From: an uncultured Clostridia bacterium
GTDB taxonomy: Bacteria; Bacillota; Clostridia; Oscillospirales; Ruminococcaceae
DNA length: 6,226 nucleotides
Direction: 5' to 3'
Assembly (NCBI GenBank): GCA_937871145.1
Contig: CALMXN010000099.1
Span: 1 to 6,226, forward strand
How positions within the stretch are numbered: position 1 is the stretch's first letter; each line of letters starts with the position of its first letter. The position numbers and the translations under genes are program-made. Below the pieces are notes generated by a model, which had not been told where the DNA came from, ran no database searches, and saw only the letters and a program-made list of their open reading frames with translations. Below are positions 5,574 through 6,226 of this stretch, piece by piece.

Positions 5574-5669
5574 AATATTTATATTATTTGCATAAAAAAG
5601 TGTAATTAACGATCAATTATTCTATTATTGTTTTTCACTTTTATTATAAACAGATAGGAGTTTTTTAAA

Positions 5670-6204
5670 ATGAAACAGTTTAATGTAGGAATTATCGGTG
5701 CAACAGGAATGGTAGGACAGAGATTTGCTATCCTTCTTGAAAATCATCCTTGGTTCAAAGTCACAACAGTTGCAGCTTCACCTCGTTCTGCAGGTAAAAC
5801 ACTTAAAGAAGCTATCGGCAACAGATGGGCAATGAAAAAACCTATTCCTAAAGATATGGAAAATATGATTGTTCTCGATGCAACAGCAGATATAAAGAAA
5901 ATTGCTTCACAGGTTGATTTTGTATTCTGTGCAGTTGATATGAAAAAAGATGAAATAAAAGCACTTGAAGAAGCATATGCAAAAGCAGAATGCCCTGTTA
6001 TATCAAACAACTCAGCTAACAGAGGTACACCTGATGTTCCTATGATGGTGCCTGAACTTAACCCTGAACACGCTGAAATAATAAAAGTTCAGAGAGAAAG
6101 ACTTGGAACAAAACGTGGCTTTATTGCTGTTAAATCAAACTGCTCAATTCAAAGCTATGTTCCAGCACTTCACCCATTAAGAAAATTCGGCATCAAGAAC
6201 GTTC
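5670..6204 (+). CDS. asd: Aspartate-semialdehyde dehydrogenase (partial, C-terminus missing)
   Basis: NADPH-dependent cytoplasmic enzyme that converts beta-aspartyl phosphate to aspartate semialdehyde, the branch point for lysine, diaminopimelate, threonine and methionine. The first 178 codons are genuine, about half of a roughly 350-residue protein. The Rossmann nucleotide-binding motif is VGIIGATGMVGQRF (6-19). AASPRSAGK (35-43) suits the cofactor phosphate region, and NNSANR (113-118) and MVPELNP (126-132) are family blocks. The catalytic cysteine is C158 in VKSNCSIQ. The wording of these motifs fits the fungal/archaeal-like branch of Asd rather than the E. coli branch. ATG at 5670-5672 has AGGAG 9 bases upstream. 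The lysine riboswitch upstream supports both identity and regulation. From 6205 the frame reads into sequencing adapter, giving a false QIGRAHV tail; codon 179 onward should be ignored. Confidence 0.95.
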
Positions 6205-6226
6205 AGATCGGAAGAGCACACGTCTG
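6205..6226 (+). other. Illumina TruSeq adapter remnant (not genomic)
   Basis: The final 22 bases begin AGATCGGAAGAGCACACG and continue exactly as the standard TruSeq indexed adapter. In the asd frame they translate to the familiar artefact ending IGRAHV. The sequence is a trimming failure at a contig end. Confidence 0.97.

Noticed and set aside
5594..5642. AAAAGTG/CACTTTT inverted repeat between the asd terminator and asd
   Set aside because: Seven-base arms 33 bases apart in very AT-rich DNA; no T-run in position for termination and no known motif.
6205..6226. C-terminal QIGRAHV of the asd frame as real protein
   Set aside because: The DNA is TruSeq adapter sequence.

Overview
The window suggests a low-GC Gram-positive anaerobe of the class Clostridia, possibly a gut Oscillospiraceae/Ruminococcus-type genome. 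The grounds are AT-rich intergenic DNA, consensus sigma-A type promoters, strong AGGAG-like ribosome binding sites, and two Firmicutes-style riboswitches with intrinsic terminators. The placement is an inference, because no rRNA or other taxonomic marker is present.

Layout. From the left edge to about 5234 everything is on the minus strand; from about 5284 to the right edge it is on the plus strand. The minus strand reads right to left: queA (queuosine synthesis), then a strong promoter, a manganese-sensing yybP-ykoY riboswitch and an intrinsic terminator, then tgt and mntP (manganese efflux). A second promoter follows, driving a tight operon of a Gph-like HAD phosphatase, an XRE-cupin regulator and an AMP-forming acyl-CoA synthetase cut by the left edge. 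On the plus strand, a promoter and a lysine riboswitch with terminator precede asd (aspartate-semialdehyde dehydrogenase), cut by the right edge.

How it works together. QueA and Tgt are successive enzymes of tRNA queuosine modification. The manganese riboswitch lies ahead of tgt, not directly ahead of mntP. The arrangement therefore predicts that excess Mn2+ lets polymerase pass the terminator into tgt and then mntP, placing a tRNA-modification gene under manganese control. The lysine riboswitch should shut asd, an early lysine-pathway gene, when lysine is plentiful. These two RNA elements are the most informative part of the window; all protein families are known ones.

Data quality. The last 22 bases (6205-6226) match the Illumina TruSeq adapter and are not genomic, so the end of the asd reading frame is artificial. 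The first 18 or so bases are also suspicious: they are GC-rich and break a conserved motif of the acyl-CoA synthetase.
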